A DNA stretch of 41,827 nt from RUG754 sp964345365 (GTDB lineage Bacteria; Bacillota; Clostridia; Peptostreptococcales; Anaerovoracaceae), in contig CAYFQR010000012.1 in NCBI GenBank assembly GCA_964345365.1, forward strand, positions 1 to 41,827, in the 5' to 3' direction. This document shows positions 14,507 through 22,656 of this stretch, piece after piece. The notes under the pieces were generated by a model. The model had not been told where the DNA came from and did not search any database. It was given only the letters and a program-made list of their open reading frames with translations. A program made the position numbers and the translations under genes. Each line of letters starts with the position of its first letter. The first letter of the stretch is position 1.

Positions 14507-16180
14507 TTAATCTGCAAAATACAGCTTTTCGAATACATCTTTGATTAACAGACCTGTCTCTTTGTGATATTGCTCCATGTATGACGCCGACGGATTGTCG
14601 GGCATTGTCACATAGAACCTTCCCGTATGTTCACCGCCTATTTCTTCAAGGTCGGCAAAAGTTTTGCCGTCTGTTTGTATTATATTAAATTTCGTGCCTG
14701 CAGGGAAGGTATAAAATTCAGAAAGATTGCCCTCTGTTTCTTCTCCCGTACAAAGCGGAAGAGTCAGTTCAACGGCGGTTTCCATAGGATATTTAAGGCC
14801 ATGCGCCTGATAATATTTATCCTCGGTCTTGAACTTGCCGTTATTCAGTAATGTGTGAAACTTGACACCTTCATAGGTGCTTAATATATCAATTCTCTCA
14901 GCTATATATACCATCGCGGGATTCGTAAGGGCTCCCGTTGCGAAGCACCCCTCCTGTCTTCCGATATATTCAAGATAATCCCCCGTTATGTTGAATATCA
15001 TAATATAGTTATCATAATATTTCTGACAGCAGACGTACAGATAATCACTGCCGTCGCTCATATGCACTATGTATGAATCAATCGCATATGCCCCGCATGT
15101 CTTTGTAACCGATAAATCATCCTTTTTCACGGTAAGTTCTTTGATAATCATCGTGTTATCAGTGTCGGAGACCTCATATTCCGCAGACAGCTTCAAATTG
15201 TCAAATTTGCCGTCATGGTCATAATCGTATGCGATTTTGTCCGTTTCGTAAAGAACAGGCACCGCATAAGTTACCGCTCCGCCTACAAAGCCGTCATTTA
15301 TAATTCCGGCAAGTTCTTCATAGGTGAAACTGATTTCGATGATTCCGTCAGAGTAAGGTGCTATGTCATAGGGATTGAATACGAAACTGACTCCCTGCCC
15401 CGTGAGAACCCATGAAGGACTATAATAGCTTATGTCGTTTCCGACTTCATTTGTGCCCTTTACTTTCTTGAAGAAATCACGTTTAAGAGTAACGAGCAGA
15501 TCGGCTTCAGCCTGATCACTGTCGGCCGAAAAATATCCTCCGCCGAGTTCTTCGAGTTTATTAAGGACGGCCTCGTTTGTCATAAGTATCAATTTATCCA
15601 AGTCATCGAATACTTCATCGAGCTTATATTCTTCGCCGGTCTTCGGATTGAAATTATGACTCATGCTGTATCTGCTCGCATGAGGCCCTCCCGAATACGA
15701 AGTGAAGTCCTCTATAAAACTGAAGCATTTGCTGTCAGAGCGGGCAATACTGCTTTTAATATTATAGAAATAATATTCTCCCGTATAGTCTCTGTCGCTA
15801 AAATCGATTTCTTCGGATGCACGCTTTTTAAGGAGTTTGTTAATAGCCTTGGTTTCTTTAAGCCTTTCAGATGCAAGCAAGCTCAAAGCTTCGTGCAACT
15901 CGGGATATTCGGTATATTCCATAATACCGACTTCCTCAAAATGATACGACGAGGCTCGATATTTCGTGTAATCGACTTTTTTGAACGAGCTGCGATCTAT
16001 GGCTGTTACCATACCGGTAATCAGCGGATATTTATTTTCGATGACCGGTTCATTTACCTCTCCGGTACTCGGTATATCATTGTCCGTAAGGCTATTATTG
16101 TTATTTTTGCAAGCGGTCATGGAAAAGAAATTAAATATCAAGAAGATTGATAAAATCAAAATCGCTGATATTCTTTTCAT
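14507..16180 (-). CDS. Secreted lipoprotein with RsiV-like DUF3298 domain
   Basis: A 557-residue lipoprotein: the N-terminus has a lipobox-type signal (FFSMTAC, Cys at about 24) followed by an Asn/Asp linker. Residues about 75-290 match the DUF3298 fold of RsiV and PdaC: EDFTSYSGGPHASRYSMSHN, a tail of NPKTGEEYKLDEVFDD, and FNPYDIAPYSDGIIEISFTYEEL. The C-terminal half (about 290-557) has DYDHDGKFDNLKL, resembling calcium-binding VCBS-type repeats, and no named domain. RsiV is an anti-sigma factor that binds lysozyme, but there is no sigma gene and no anti-sigma helix here, so this is a surface domain only. I start at 16178-16180 because GGGAGG (16188-16193) is 7 nt upstream; an upstream ATG at 16207 is less likely. 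Confidence 0.78.
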   Translation of the reverse strand: MKRISAILILSIFLIFNFFSMTACKNNNNSLTDNDIPSTGEVNEPVIENKYPLITGMVTAIDRSSFKKVDYTKYRASSYHFEEVGIMEYTEYPELHEALSLLASERLKETKAINKLLKKRASEEIDFSDRDYTGEYYFYNIKSSIARSDSKCFSFIEDFTSYSGGPHASRYSMSHNFNPKTGEEYKLDEVFDDLDKLILMTNEAVLNKLEELGGGYFSADSDQAEADLLVTLKRDFFKKVKGTNEVGNDISYYSPSWVLTGQGVSFVFNPYDIAPYSDGIIEISFTYEELAGIINDGFVGGAVTYAVPVLYETDKIAYDYDHDGKFDNLKLSAEYEVSDTDNTMIIKELTVKKDDLSVTKTCGAYAIDSYIVHMSDGSDYLYVCCQKYYDNYIMIFNITGDYLEYIGRQEGCFATGALTNPAMVYIAERIDILSTYEGVKFHTLLNNGKFKTEDKYYQAHGLKYPMETAVELTLPLCTGEETEGNLSEFYTFPAGTKFNIIQTDGKTFADLEEIGGEHTGRFYVTMPDNPSASYMEQYHKETGLLIKDVFEKLYFAD

Positions 16181-16234
16181 GCCATAGCCTCCCTTCTGAA
16201 CAAGCAATAAAAAATATATAGCTTTTTCTCAATT

Positions 16235-16240
16235 ATTATA
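16235..16240 (-). promoter_or_regulatory. Candidate -10 box for the lipoprotein gene
   Basis: TATAAT on the minus strand, 54 nt before the lipoprotein start. No convincing -35 is spaced at 16-18 bp. It overlaps the divergent maf promoter region, so the two may compete. Confidence 0.45.
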
Positions 16241-16252
16241 TCACTTTAACGA

Positions 16253-16281
16253 TTGAAAATAAACAAGTTTTTATATATAAT
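16253..16281 (+). promoter_or_regulatory. Promoter of maf, placed for a leaderless transcript
   Basis: TTGAAA (16253-16258) and TATAAT (16276-16281) are 17 bp apart. Only six bases separate the -10 box from the maf ATG (16288), so the expected start of transcription is the A of ATG itself. Confidence 0.7.
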
Positions 16282-16287
16282 GGAAAT

Positions 16288-16917
16288 ATGAATAAAAATA
16301 TTAAAATTGTACTTGCTTCAGGCTCTCCCCGGAGGATTGAAAAGCTGCGTGAACACGGCATTGAGCCTGTGATTATGAAGGCGGACATCGTTGAAAATAT
16401 CCCGCTTCATCACAATATGGAAGATGCTCCCATGTTTCTTTCCCTGAAAAAAGGGCTAAAGGTTTATTCTGAAATAACGGAAGGAGATTTCAGCGAACTT
16501 AAAGAAAACGGAGCTGTCATCATAGCTGCTGATACAATCGTCTATTTTGAAGATGAGAACGGCGGAGAAATAATAGGTAAACCGAAGGATGAGGAAGAGG
16601 GTTTTGCTATACTCGGTAAGCTAAGGTCAAAGCATCATTTTGTAGTCACCGGGGTTTCTTTGATTGACATAAAAACCGGTCTCAAAAAAGTTTTTTCCGA
16701 GAAAACCGTGGTATATTTCAAGAACTGCTCCGATTCCGAACTAAGGGCATACCTTGCGACCGACGAACCTTATGACAAAGCCGGTGCATATGCAATTCAG
16801 GGTGCCTTCGGTAAATATGTCGACCGGATAGAAGGCAGCTTCGATAATGTAATGGGCTTCCCGTGGGAAAGAATAGAAAGAGAGCTCGACAACTTCATAA
16901 GCGAATTAAAAAAATAA
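16288..16917 (+). CDS. maf: Maf family nucleoside triphosphate pyrophosphatase
   Basis: Hydrolyses non-canonical or modified nucleoside triphosphates to monophosphates; Maf overexpression also affects septation in Bacillus. The 209-residue product has the family signature SGSPRR (11-16), the catalytic-region ADTIV (81-85), GKPKDE (97-102), VTGVSL (120-125), PYDKAGAYAIQG (161-172) and GSFDNVMGFP (183-192), all conserved. There is no SD: GGAAAT lies between the -10 box and ATG. It is followed after 27 nt by mscL on the same strand. Confidence 0.94.
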   Translation: MNKNIKIVLASGSPRRIEKLREHGIEPVIMKADIVENIPLHHNMEDAPMFLSLKKGLKVYSEITEGDFSELKENGAVIIAADTIVYFEDENGGEIIGKPKDEEEGFAILGKLRSKHHFVVTGVSLIDIKTGLKKVFSEKTVVYFKNCSDSELRAYLATDEPYDKAGAYAIQGAFGKYVDRIEGSFDNVMGFPWERIERELDNFISELKK

Positions 16918-16944
16918 CATCGATTTTATTTTCAGGAGGGAAAT

Positions 16945-17334
16945 ATGAATAATTTCAAAAACGAATTCAAAGAATTCATAACGAAAGGCAATGTTGTCAG
17001 CATGGCTGTCGGCATAATCATCGGCGGTGCATTCACTGCAATCGTAAGCTCGCTTGTAGCGGACATTATAAGTCCGATTATAGGCCTTGTTCTCGGAGGC
17101 TTGGACTTCTCAAAGCTGAGCTTCGGCATAGGCGAAGCTCAGATTACATACGGTAATTTCATAAATGCAATCATCATATTTTTGATAACCGCCTTAGTGC
17201 TTTTCTTTATTGTAAAGGGCTTTAACAAGCTCGAAAACATCACGAAAAAAGCGGAAGAAGTCATAGAAGAACCGACACCCGTGCCGGAAGATATCAAGCT
17301 TCTCACTGAGATAAGAGACCTCCTTAAAAAATAG
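16945..17334 (+). CDS. mscL: Large-conductance mechanosensitive channel MscL
   Basis: A pentameric membrane channel that opens under extreme turgor to release solutes. The 129-residue length is normal. It begins MNNFKNEFKEFITKGNVVSM, followed by TM1 (about 17-45, AVGIIIGGAFTAIVSSLVAD), a short periplasmic-side loop with ITYGNFINA and TM2 (about 72-96), then the cytoplasmic helix ending EDIKLLTEIRDLLKK. CAGGAGGG sits just upstream of the ATG. It is likely co-transcribed with maf. Confidence 0.97.
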   Translation: MNNFKNEFKEFITKGNVVSMAVGIIIGGAFTAIVSSLVADIISPIIGLVLGGLDFSKLSFGIGEAQITYGNFINAIIIFLITALVLFFIVKGFNKLENITKKAEEVIEEPTPVPEDIKLLTEIRDLLKK

Positions 17335-17426
17335 GCCTTAAATATGACTTATATGAAATCATCTGCCTGCTTGTTTTTTTGACCCGCTCATGGATTATGT
17401 CATGTATGTTGTATAATATATTATCT

Positions 17427-17506
17427 CCCCCTATCAAAAATGATACGGGGGCTTTGTACTATACACAAAGCCCCTTTCGTTAGAGTTTTTGTCTGACAAA
17501 AGGGGC
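17427..17506. terminator. Overlapping hairpins between convergent mscL and thioesterase genes
   Basis: Three stems share arms and exclude one another: CCCCCTATC with GATACGGGGG (17427-17451), GGGGCTTTGT with ACAAAGCCCC (17448-17474), and GCCCCTTT with AAAGGGGC (17470-17506, with an internal TTTTGTC/GACAAAA stem). They lie between convergent genes, so terminator function in one or both directions is likely, although T runs are not tightly attached. A TATAAT at 17412-17417 on the plus strand lacks a good -35. The remainder of 17335-17547 shows nothing else. Confidence 0.55.
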
Positions 17507-17547
17507 AATTCAGAACGGTTTTTTGTTTATTTGGTATTTATCTTTTT

Positions 17548-18234
17548 TTAGATTTCTTTCAGTAACAGCTCACATTCAAATACGTTTGAATTTTCGGAGT
17601 CTGCCATTAAGATGTATTCCCTGCCGTCACGCTCCAGATGCTTGAGTTTGAGTTCTCTGTCTATAAAAACTTCTTTGATAAAGTGCAGCCTCGCTTCAGC
17701 AACATAATATTTTCCCGAAGACAATTTATCAAGCAAATCCTCGATGTGCTTAATATACATTACGTTATTCATATGTCCGTTATCATCAAGGTCGTTTCTA
17801 CCTACCTTGATAGTGCCGATTTCTTTCATCAAAGCCTCGTCTTCGGCGGTAATCCTGAATTTCCTGTTTCCGAACGGGTTTCTGTACTTACCCATAGTGT
17901 ACTTACGCATATCAAGTTCTTTTACTTTCATTATGCGCCTCGCCTTAAAATTAACGACAGACCAGTTTGCCGAGCAGTAAGCAACCTCCTCCTCTCCAAC
18001 CTTAAGCGAATAACACCTGAGCAGCGTAGCTCTGTCGGACGGACATGGCCATGCAGTGCAGGAATATTCTTCAAGTTCGTCTATTGGTCTTGAAACTACT
18101 AAATCCAAGCGGTTTACCATAAGAGCTATATTTTTCTCGATCAGGTCATCCACGGAAGGTTTCTCCGCTTCCATTTGGGCTCTTGCTGCTTCTTCCATGC
18201 AATATATTATTTGTGATGCTTTTACGTATTTCAT
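17548..18234 (-). CDS. Acyl-ACP thioesterase
   Basis: Releases fatty acids from acyl carrier protein, a role linked in anaerobes to membrane or secreted fatty acid supply. The 228-residue product has the double hot-dog pattern: first repeat with YCMEEAARAQME (11-22) and MVNRLDLVVSRPI (39-51), second repeat with NDLDDNGHMNNVMYIKHIED (149-168), which includes the conserved catalytic Asn and His. The protein begins about 15-20 residues later than most relatives, lacking the first strand (usual YxVRxxDxD). A stop codon lies three codons upstream of the ATG in frame and AAGGA precedes it, so the short form is real unless the sequence has an error. It is downstream of exonuclease III with a 123-nt AT-rich gap. 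Confidence 0.88.
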   Translation of the reverse strand: MKYVKASQIIYCMEEAARAQMEAEKPSVDDLIEKNIALMVNRLDLVVSRPIDELEEYSCTAWPCPSDRATLLRCYSLKVGEEEVAYCSANWSVVNFKARRIMKVKELDMRKYTMGKYRNPFGNRKFRITAEDEALMKEIGTIKVGRNDLDDNGHMNNVMYIKHIEDLLDKLSSGKYYVAEARLHFIKEVFIDRELKLKHLERDGREYILMADSENSNVFECELLLKEI

Positions 18235-18357
18235 GTATTTTTCCTTATATTTCAGATTTTTAAGTTATAGATGTCGGTAATCAAGACCACTCGCCGCTTA
18301 AGTCGCAAGTTGTCACCGCTATATAAAATATATTTTAACTATCAATATTTTAGCATT

Positions 18358-19110
18358 TTATATTTCAATGTCAAGCTCCACAGGGCAATGGTCGGAGCCC
18401 ATCACCTCCGTGTAAATCTTCGCATCCTTAATCTTGTCTTTGAGTTTTTCGGAGCAGACAAAATAGTCAATTCTCCAGCCCGTGTTCCTCTCTCGCGCCT
18501 TAAATCTGTATGACCACCACGAATATTTAATCTCCTCAGGATAAAGATAGCGGAATGTATCTATGAAGCCGCTTTCGAGAACATTGGTGAATTTTTCTCT
18601 CTCTTCGTCGGTAAAACCCGCATTTCTTTTATTCGTCTTAGGGTTTTTGAGGTCTATTTCATTGTGTGCCACATTCAAGTCACCGCAGTATATAACAGGC
18701 TTTTTTTCATCAAGTTTTTTTATGTAGGACAAAAAATCATCTTCCCATTTCATTCTGTATTCAAGCCTTTTCAGCTCATCCTGTGAATTGGGGACATATA
18801 CCGTGATAAAGTAAAATTTATCATATTCCAGACAAATCACTCTACCTTCTTTGTCATGTTCTTCAATTCCTATGCCGTATGTGACAGACAACGGCTCTTT
18901 TTTAGTGAATATAGCCGTACCCGAGTAACCCTTCTTTTCGGCATAATTCCAATATTCGTAGTACCCCGGGAGGTCTATTTCAATCTGACCTTCTTGAAGT
19001 TTAGTTTCCTGAAGGCAAAAAATATCCGCGTCAGCCTCATCAAAAAACTCCATAAAATTCTTCTTCATTATAGCTCTTAATCCGTTAACATTCCATGATA
19101 TAAGTTTCAT
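18358..19110 (-). CDS. xth: Exodeoxyribonuclease III / AP endonuclease (ExoA type)
   Basis: Cleaves at abasic sites in base-excision repair and removes 3' blocks. The 250-residue length is standard. Catalytic residues of the endonuclease/exonuclease/phosphatase fold are visible: N7 in SWNVNG, E35 in LQETK, D144 and N146 in CGDLNVAH, and D240/H241 in MGSDHCPVEL. The WRIDYFVCS segment also matches the ExoA subfamily. GCAGGAG precedes the ATG. Confidence 0.96.
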   Translation of the reverse strand: MKLISWNVNGLRAIMKKNFMEFFDEADADIFCLQETKLQEGQIEIDLPGYYEYWNYAEKKGYSGTAIFTKKEPLSVTYGIGIEEHDKEGRVICLEYDKFYFITVYVPNSQDELKRLEYRMKWEDDFLSYIKKLDEKKPVIYCGDLNVAHNEIDLKNPKTNKRNAGFTDEEREKFTNVLESGFIDTFRYLYPEEIKYSWWSYRFKARERNTGWRIDYFVCSEKLKDKIKDAKIYTEVMGSDHCPVELDIEI

Positions 19111-19130
19111 TTTATTTTCTCCTGCAGTAC

Positions 19131-19159
19131 TTGAATTTCTTTTTACGTTGTGTTAATAT
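19131..19159 (+). promoter_or_regulatory. Promoter of tRNA-Pro
   Basis: TTGAAT (19131-19136) and TAATAT (19154-19159) are spaced by 17 bp, with the tRNA starting 14 nt after the -10 box. Confidence 0.65.
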
Positions 19160-19172
19160 ATCCCTTGTTCAT

Positions 19173-19249
19173 CGGGGCGTGGCTCAGCTTGGTAGAGCGC
19201 TTGCTTCGGGAGTAAGAGGCCGCAGGTTCAAATCCTGTCGCCCCGACCA
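19173..19249 (+). tRNA. tRNA-Pro(CGG)
   Basis: A 77-nt tRNA including an encoded CCA (19247-19249). The acceptor stem pairs CGGGGCG (19173-19179) with CGCCCCG (19239-19245). The anticodon loop is TTCGGGA with anticodon CGG at 19207-19209, flanked by CTTGC/GTAAG. The T-loop GGTTCAAATCC is normal. It reads the CCG proline codon. It is a single gene between divergently placed exonuclease III and recX, with its own promoter and terminator. Confidence 0.97.
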
Positions 19250-19256
19250 CATTTGA

Positions 19257-19279
19257 AAGCCGCTTTTTAGCGGCTTTTT
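19257..19279 (+). terminator. Terminator after tRNA-Pro
   Basis: An 8-bp perfect stem, AAGCCGCT (19257-19264) and AGCGGCTT (19269-19276), with a TTTT loop and further Ts after it. Confidence 0.85.
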
Positions 19280-19371
19280 AAGTTGTATTTCTTTTAGATT
19301 CAGGCAGGTACGTTTCTTGCCTCGGTTTAACTATAAGAGCAATCAATCAGCCGCCTAAACCGATTCTTATG

Positions 19372-19860
19372 TCAGCAGAGCCTGTTTATCACATGATAAC
19401 ATATACTTTCATTATAGCCTAATGCTATCAATCTTCTCCCTATTTTCGCCTTCAGTTTTTCATCAAAAGGTTTTCCTTCTGAAACACTGTTGTCGAAAAT
19501 CTTCTTTGCTATTAAAAAGGCTTCTTCCTTTTCATCAAAATCCGCCGATATTTCTTCCAAGATTTTCTGCGAGAGTTCGGATTTGACGCCACGCTTTGAA
19601 AGTTCAACGGAAATTTTGGTCTTAGACCATCCCTTATTCCTGCCGAGCCTATAGAGCTCCGAGACATATCTCTCGTCGTTTATATAATCGAAAGTTTTGA
19701 ACTCTTCAACGGTTTCATCAATTTCAGCGGAAGCATATCCGGCGGCAACCATCAATTTCCGAAGTTCGCTCTCCGTTTTCATACCGTAGTTCAGCTTTCT
19801 CAGAGCGAACTCATCAGCACCTACCCTATTCTTTTTTTTAGATTTATCGCTCCCGTCCAT
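19372..19860 (-). CDS. recX: Regulatory protein RecX
   Basis: Modulates RecA filament activity. The 162-residue all-helical protein shows the RecX repeats: ALRKLNYGMKTESELRKLM, the segment DYINDERYVSELYRLGRNKGW and ISVELSKRGVKSELSQKIL, then IGRRLIALGYNESICYHVI at the end. GGAG lies about 10 nt before the ATG. recX is separated by 139 nt from the upstream phosphopantetheinyl transferase gene; that gap contains no clear promoter or terminator. recA is not in the window. Confidence 0.92.
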   Translation of the reverse strand: MDGSDKSKKKNRVGADEFALRKLNYGMKTESELRKLMVAAGYASAEIDETVEEFKTFDYINDERYVSELYRLGRNKGWSKTKISVELSKRGVKSELSQKILEEISADFDEKEEAFLIAKKIFDNSVSEGKPFDEKLKAKIGRRLIALGYNESICYHVINRLC

Positions 19861-19999
19861 ACTTGACTATTCTCCGTTAAGCATATTCAATAAGAAACTT
19901 TTTATTGATTCTCATTGAACATCTCACAACTTGCTTTATTAGTGCTCACGGCTATATTAAATTGCCTTTGCTTCCCGGTGTTCATGTTCTTTGCAGTCA

Positions 20000-20575
20000 C
20001 TATACCGAAAACCTGATTTCATCATCTTCTCCCGCTGTACAATACGTTAAGAATATCCCGTCGCCGACAGGTTCGTCCTTGACAAATACCTTTTTTCTGC
20101 TCGAAGGCAAAACAACATCTATATTAAGTTCGCCTGAATCATTCACAAAGTCGGGCATCTTGGAATAAAATCCTTCTCCGGTGTATTTACCCACAGCCTC
20201 CCTATGCGACCAGATTCTGAAAAAACCGTCCATGCCGTATTTATCGCAAAATATCTTCTCGTTTTCGCTATAATATCTTTGAATTATTTTTTCATATCTC
20301 CTCATATCCATGTCTTTTGAGATTTGAATGTCAATGCCGCACTCTGCACCGCCGACCATGCATACCCATAAAAGACCTGAGTGGCTCACATTAAAAAAGA
20401 CAGGGACGCTGTCAATATAAGGCTTTCCGTTCTGTCTTTCTTTTATTTCGGCATCCCGCATGTCAAATTCTATGCCGTTTTTGGCACAATAATCCGCTAT
20501 CTTGTCAAGAGCAAGGCTTCGTGAAAACTGTTTTGAAGAAATTTCTCCCTCGTAAATATATGTATCAAATATCAT
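20000..20575 (-). CDS. 4'-phosphopantetheinyl transferase (Sfp type)
   Basis: Transfers the phosphopantetheine arm of coenzyme A onto carrier-protein serines. The 191-residue product has the superfamily motifs FFNVSHSG (60-67), CGIDIQ (D82, magnesium ligand) and WSHREAVGKYTGEG (W122, E126, K130), in the order and spacing of Sfp-like enzymes, although it is slightly shorter than Sfp (~220). No polyketide or non-ribosomal peptide genes are nearby, so its carrier could be a fatty acid ACP or an unlinked system. It begins 10 nt after the yerC stop codon. Confidence 0.9.
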   Translation of the reverse strand: MIFDTYIYEGEISSKQFSRSLALDKIADYCAKNGIEFDMRDAEIKERQNGKPYIDSVPVFFNVSHSGLLWVCMVGGAECGIDIQISKDMDMRRYEKIIQRYYSENEKIFCDKYGMDGFFRIWSHREAVGKYTGEGFYSKMPDFVNDSGELNIDVVLPSSRKKVFVKDEPVGDGIFLTYCTAGEDDEIRFSV

Positions 20576-20585
20576 CTTGCCTTAT

Positions 20586-20882
20586 TCAGTCTTTCTTCAG
20601 TCTCTCCAATACTCTCTTGTAACCGTCAGCTCCGTATACCAGACATTTGTTGATTCTGGATATCGTGGCGGTAGATGCATTGGTTATAGCTTCAATCTCA
20701 TTATATGTTTTCTTTTCGGAAAGCAGCTTCGCAACCTGCAGTCTCTGTGCGATGGCGTGTATTTCGTTTATCGTACAGATGTCCTCAAAAAACCTATAGC
20801 AATCCTCCTCATCTTCAAGCGTAAGTATCGCCTCGAACAGTTCATCAATATCCTTTTTTTTGAATCGTGACTCGTATGCCAT
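20586..20882 (-). CDS. yerC: YerC/YecD family TrpR-related protein
   Basis: A 98-residue helical protein with the TrpR-like fold: FEAILTLEDEEDCYRFFEDI and INEIHAIAQRLQVAKLL, then a helix-turn-helix in KTYNEIEAITNASTATISRI. The family is widespread in Firmicutes and its regulatory target is not established. GGAAGGAG precedes the ATG. It is the first gene of an operon with the phosphopantetheinyl transferase. Confidence 0.93.
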   Translation of the reverse strand: MAYESRFKKKDIDELFEAILTLEDEEDCYRFFEDICTINEIHAIAQRLQVAKLLSEKKTYNEIEAITNASTATISRINKCLVYGADGYKRVLERLKKD

Positions 20883-20934
20883 GTTAAAGCTCCTTCCACT
20901 TCACAATTACTTTAGTACTGTAAACTCTAAAAGT

Positions 20935-20963
20935 ATTATATCCCTTTAACATAAATTAGTCAA
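20935..20963 (-). promoter_or_regulatory. Sigma-A type promoter for yerC, overlapping the end of recJ
   Basis: TTGACT (complement of 20958-20963) and TATAAT (complement of 20935-20940) are spaced by 17 bp on the minus strand. The -35 box overlaps the last recJ codons and stop. No terminator separates recJ from this promoter. Confidence 0.82.
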
Positions 20964-22617
20964 TTATGTTTTCAACGATGAAGGAAATTCTTTTTTTGCC
21001 CTGCCATGTTTTCATTTCCATGCTGCCTATAACCTCCACAATATCCCCGGTGGCAATTCTCCCTTTGAAGTCCGCCGCCTTATTGAAGAGGATGCAGCTT
21101 AAAAGCTTGCCGCTGTCCGAGCTGACGGCAAATCTTAAATGCTGCCCATCCGCACCCAGATATCTCATGTCTTCGATTCTCGCTTCACTTATTCTGAATG
21201 CAGGTTTCGGATTGCTGTTCCCGAAAGGTGCAAGCATATCTATAGATTCGCCGAGTTCAACAGTCGCATCATCTATGCTTATATCCGAATCCACCCGATA
21301 TTTTCTCTTGAACAGCTCCGGTTCGTCCTCCCTGAGCTTAGACGTATCAACCAAAAGACCTTCTTTCAAAGCAATATAATTTTCTTCTTTCATCGAAAAT
21401 CCGCAAGCACCGGAGTGTCCGCCGAATTTTTCGAAAAGATTTTCATATTTTTTTAGAAGGGCATAGAGGTTAACACCTTCAATGCTTCTTCCCGTGCCTT
21501 TAAGGATACCGTTTTTCCCGGTGTTCATAACGATTACCGACGGTCTGTAATATTCATCCTTTATCTTACCTGCGACTATTCCCGCTATTCCTTCGTGAAC
21601 CTCATCGTTCCTTATCAGGATGAAGTCTCCTTTTTCGCCCGTTTCAAGGCACTTCTTGAAGGCTTGATTTTGAAGATATTTTCTCTCCTGATTTTTTGCG
21701 AGAAGTTCTCTGACAATCTTTTCTTCTTCGGCTTCGCCGAGTCTGCCGGCGAGCAATTTTACTGCAAGGGAAGCGTCTTCAATTCTTCCTGCTGCATTTA
21801 GATGCGGAACGATTATAAAACCGACGTTTTCGGAACTGACTTCTCCAACGGTAAGCCCCGCTCCCTCTATCAGCTTGAGTAAGCCTCTGCGATTTCCGCT
21901 GTTTATAACGCGGAGTCCGTATTTGACAAGGGTTCTGTTTTCATCCACAAGCGGCATGATATCGCCGATTGTACCCATTGCCACGAGGTCGAGAACCTCC
22001 GTAAGCATATCCTTTCCTTTGCCGCTTTTTCTTTGAAGGGCCTGTGCGAGCTTGAAGGCCACTCCGACACCAGAAAGCTCGGCAAACGGATATAGGCTGT
22101 CCGGTCTTTTAGGGTTTATAAGAAGGCAGTCCGCCATTTTATCGGTAATATTATGGTGGTCTGTGACCAATATCTTCATATCGAGTTCTTTCGCAAGCTC
22201 AACTTCTTTTTCGGCTACGCTTCCGCAGTCTACCGTAATTATGAGATCGGTTCCCTCTTCAGATATGCTCCTTATCGCTTCGGGATTAAGCCCATAGCCC
22301 TCGTCGAATCTCGACGGTATATAGTAGTCCAGCCTTTCTTCGGCCGCATCGCCCATTATGGCACGAAGCACGTCGAGCAGGAGAGAGGTTGCGGTTATTC
22401 CGTCCGCATCATAGTCTCCGTATATTATTATTTTGGAGCCCGCGGCAATTTCGGACAATATTAAATCAGTCCCCTCTTCCATATCGGGAAGAAGGAACGG
22501 ATCATATGTCTTCTTAGGTTTATCGGAAAGAAACTCCAAAATATCTTCTTCCGTTTCAATTCCTCTTAATGCTAAAAGTTTTTTTAATATATCATCTGTT
22601 TTCATAATATCTATCAT
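20956..22617 (-). CDS. recJ: Single-stranded-DNA-specific exonuclease RecJ
   Basis: A 5'-3' single-strand exonuclease of recombination and mismatch repair. The product (about 553 aa) has the DHH phosphoesterase motifs IYGDYDADGITATSLL, ITVDCGS, VTDHHN and NPKRPDS, the linker HLNAAGRIEDASLAVKLL, the DHHA1 glycine motif GGHSGACGFSM and a C-terminal OB-fold. The form is short, with little N-terminal extension and no C-terminal domain seen in some relatives. The start is uncertain: ATG at 22617 and ATG at 22605 are both in frame and neither has a visible SD. It lies 36-50 nt after the M23 hydrolase gene. Confidence 0.93.
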   Translation of the reverse strand: MIDIMKTDDILKKLLALRGIETEEDILEFLSDKPKKTYDPFLLPDMEEGTDLILSEIAAGSKIIIYGDYDADGITATSLLLDVLRAIMGDAAEERLDYYIPSRFDEGYGLNPEAIRSISEEGTDLIITVDCGSVAEKEVELAKELDMKILVTDHHNITDKMADCLLINPKRPDSLYPFAELSGVGVAFKLAQALQRKSGKGKDMLTEVLDLVAMGTIGDIMPLVDENRTLVKYGLRVINSGNRRGLLKLIEGAGLTVGEVSSENVGFIIVPHLNAAGRIEDASLAVKLLAGRLGEAEEEKIVRELLAKNQERKYLQNQAFKKCLETGEKGDFILIRNDEVHEGIAGIVAGKIKDEYYRPSVIVMNTGKNGILKGTGRSIEGVNLYALLKKYENLFEKFGGHSGACGFSMKEENYIALKEGLLVDTSKLREDEPELFKRKYRVDSDISIDDATVELGESIDMLAPFGNSNPKPAFRISEARIEDMRYLGADGQHLRFAVSSDSGKLLSCILFNKAADFKGRIATGDIVEVIGSMEMKTWQGKKRISFIVENIID

Positions 22618-22656
22618 CAAAAATTAAGCTTTTTTAATATCTATAATCACAAAATG

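Noticed and set aside
14507..16180. Anti-sigma factor RsiV
   Set aside because: It has a lipobox rather than a cytoplasmic anti-sigma helix, and no sigma factor gene is adjacent.
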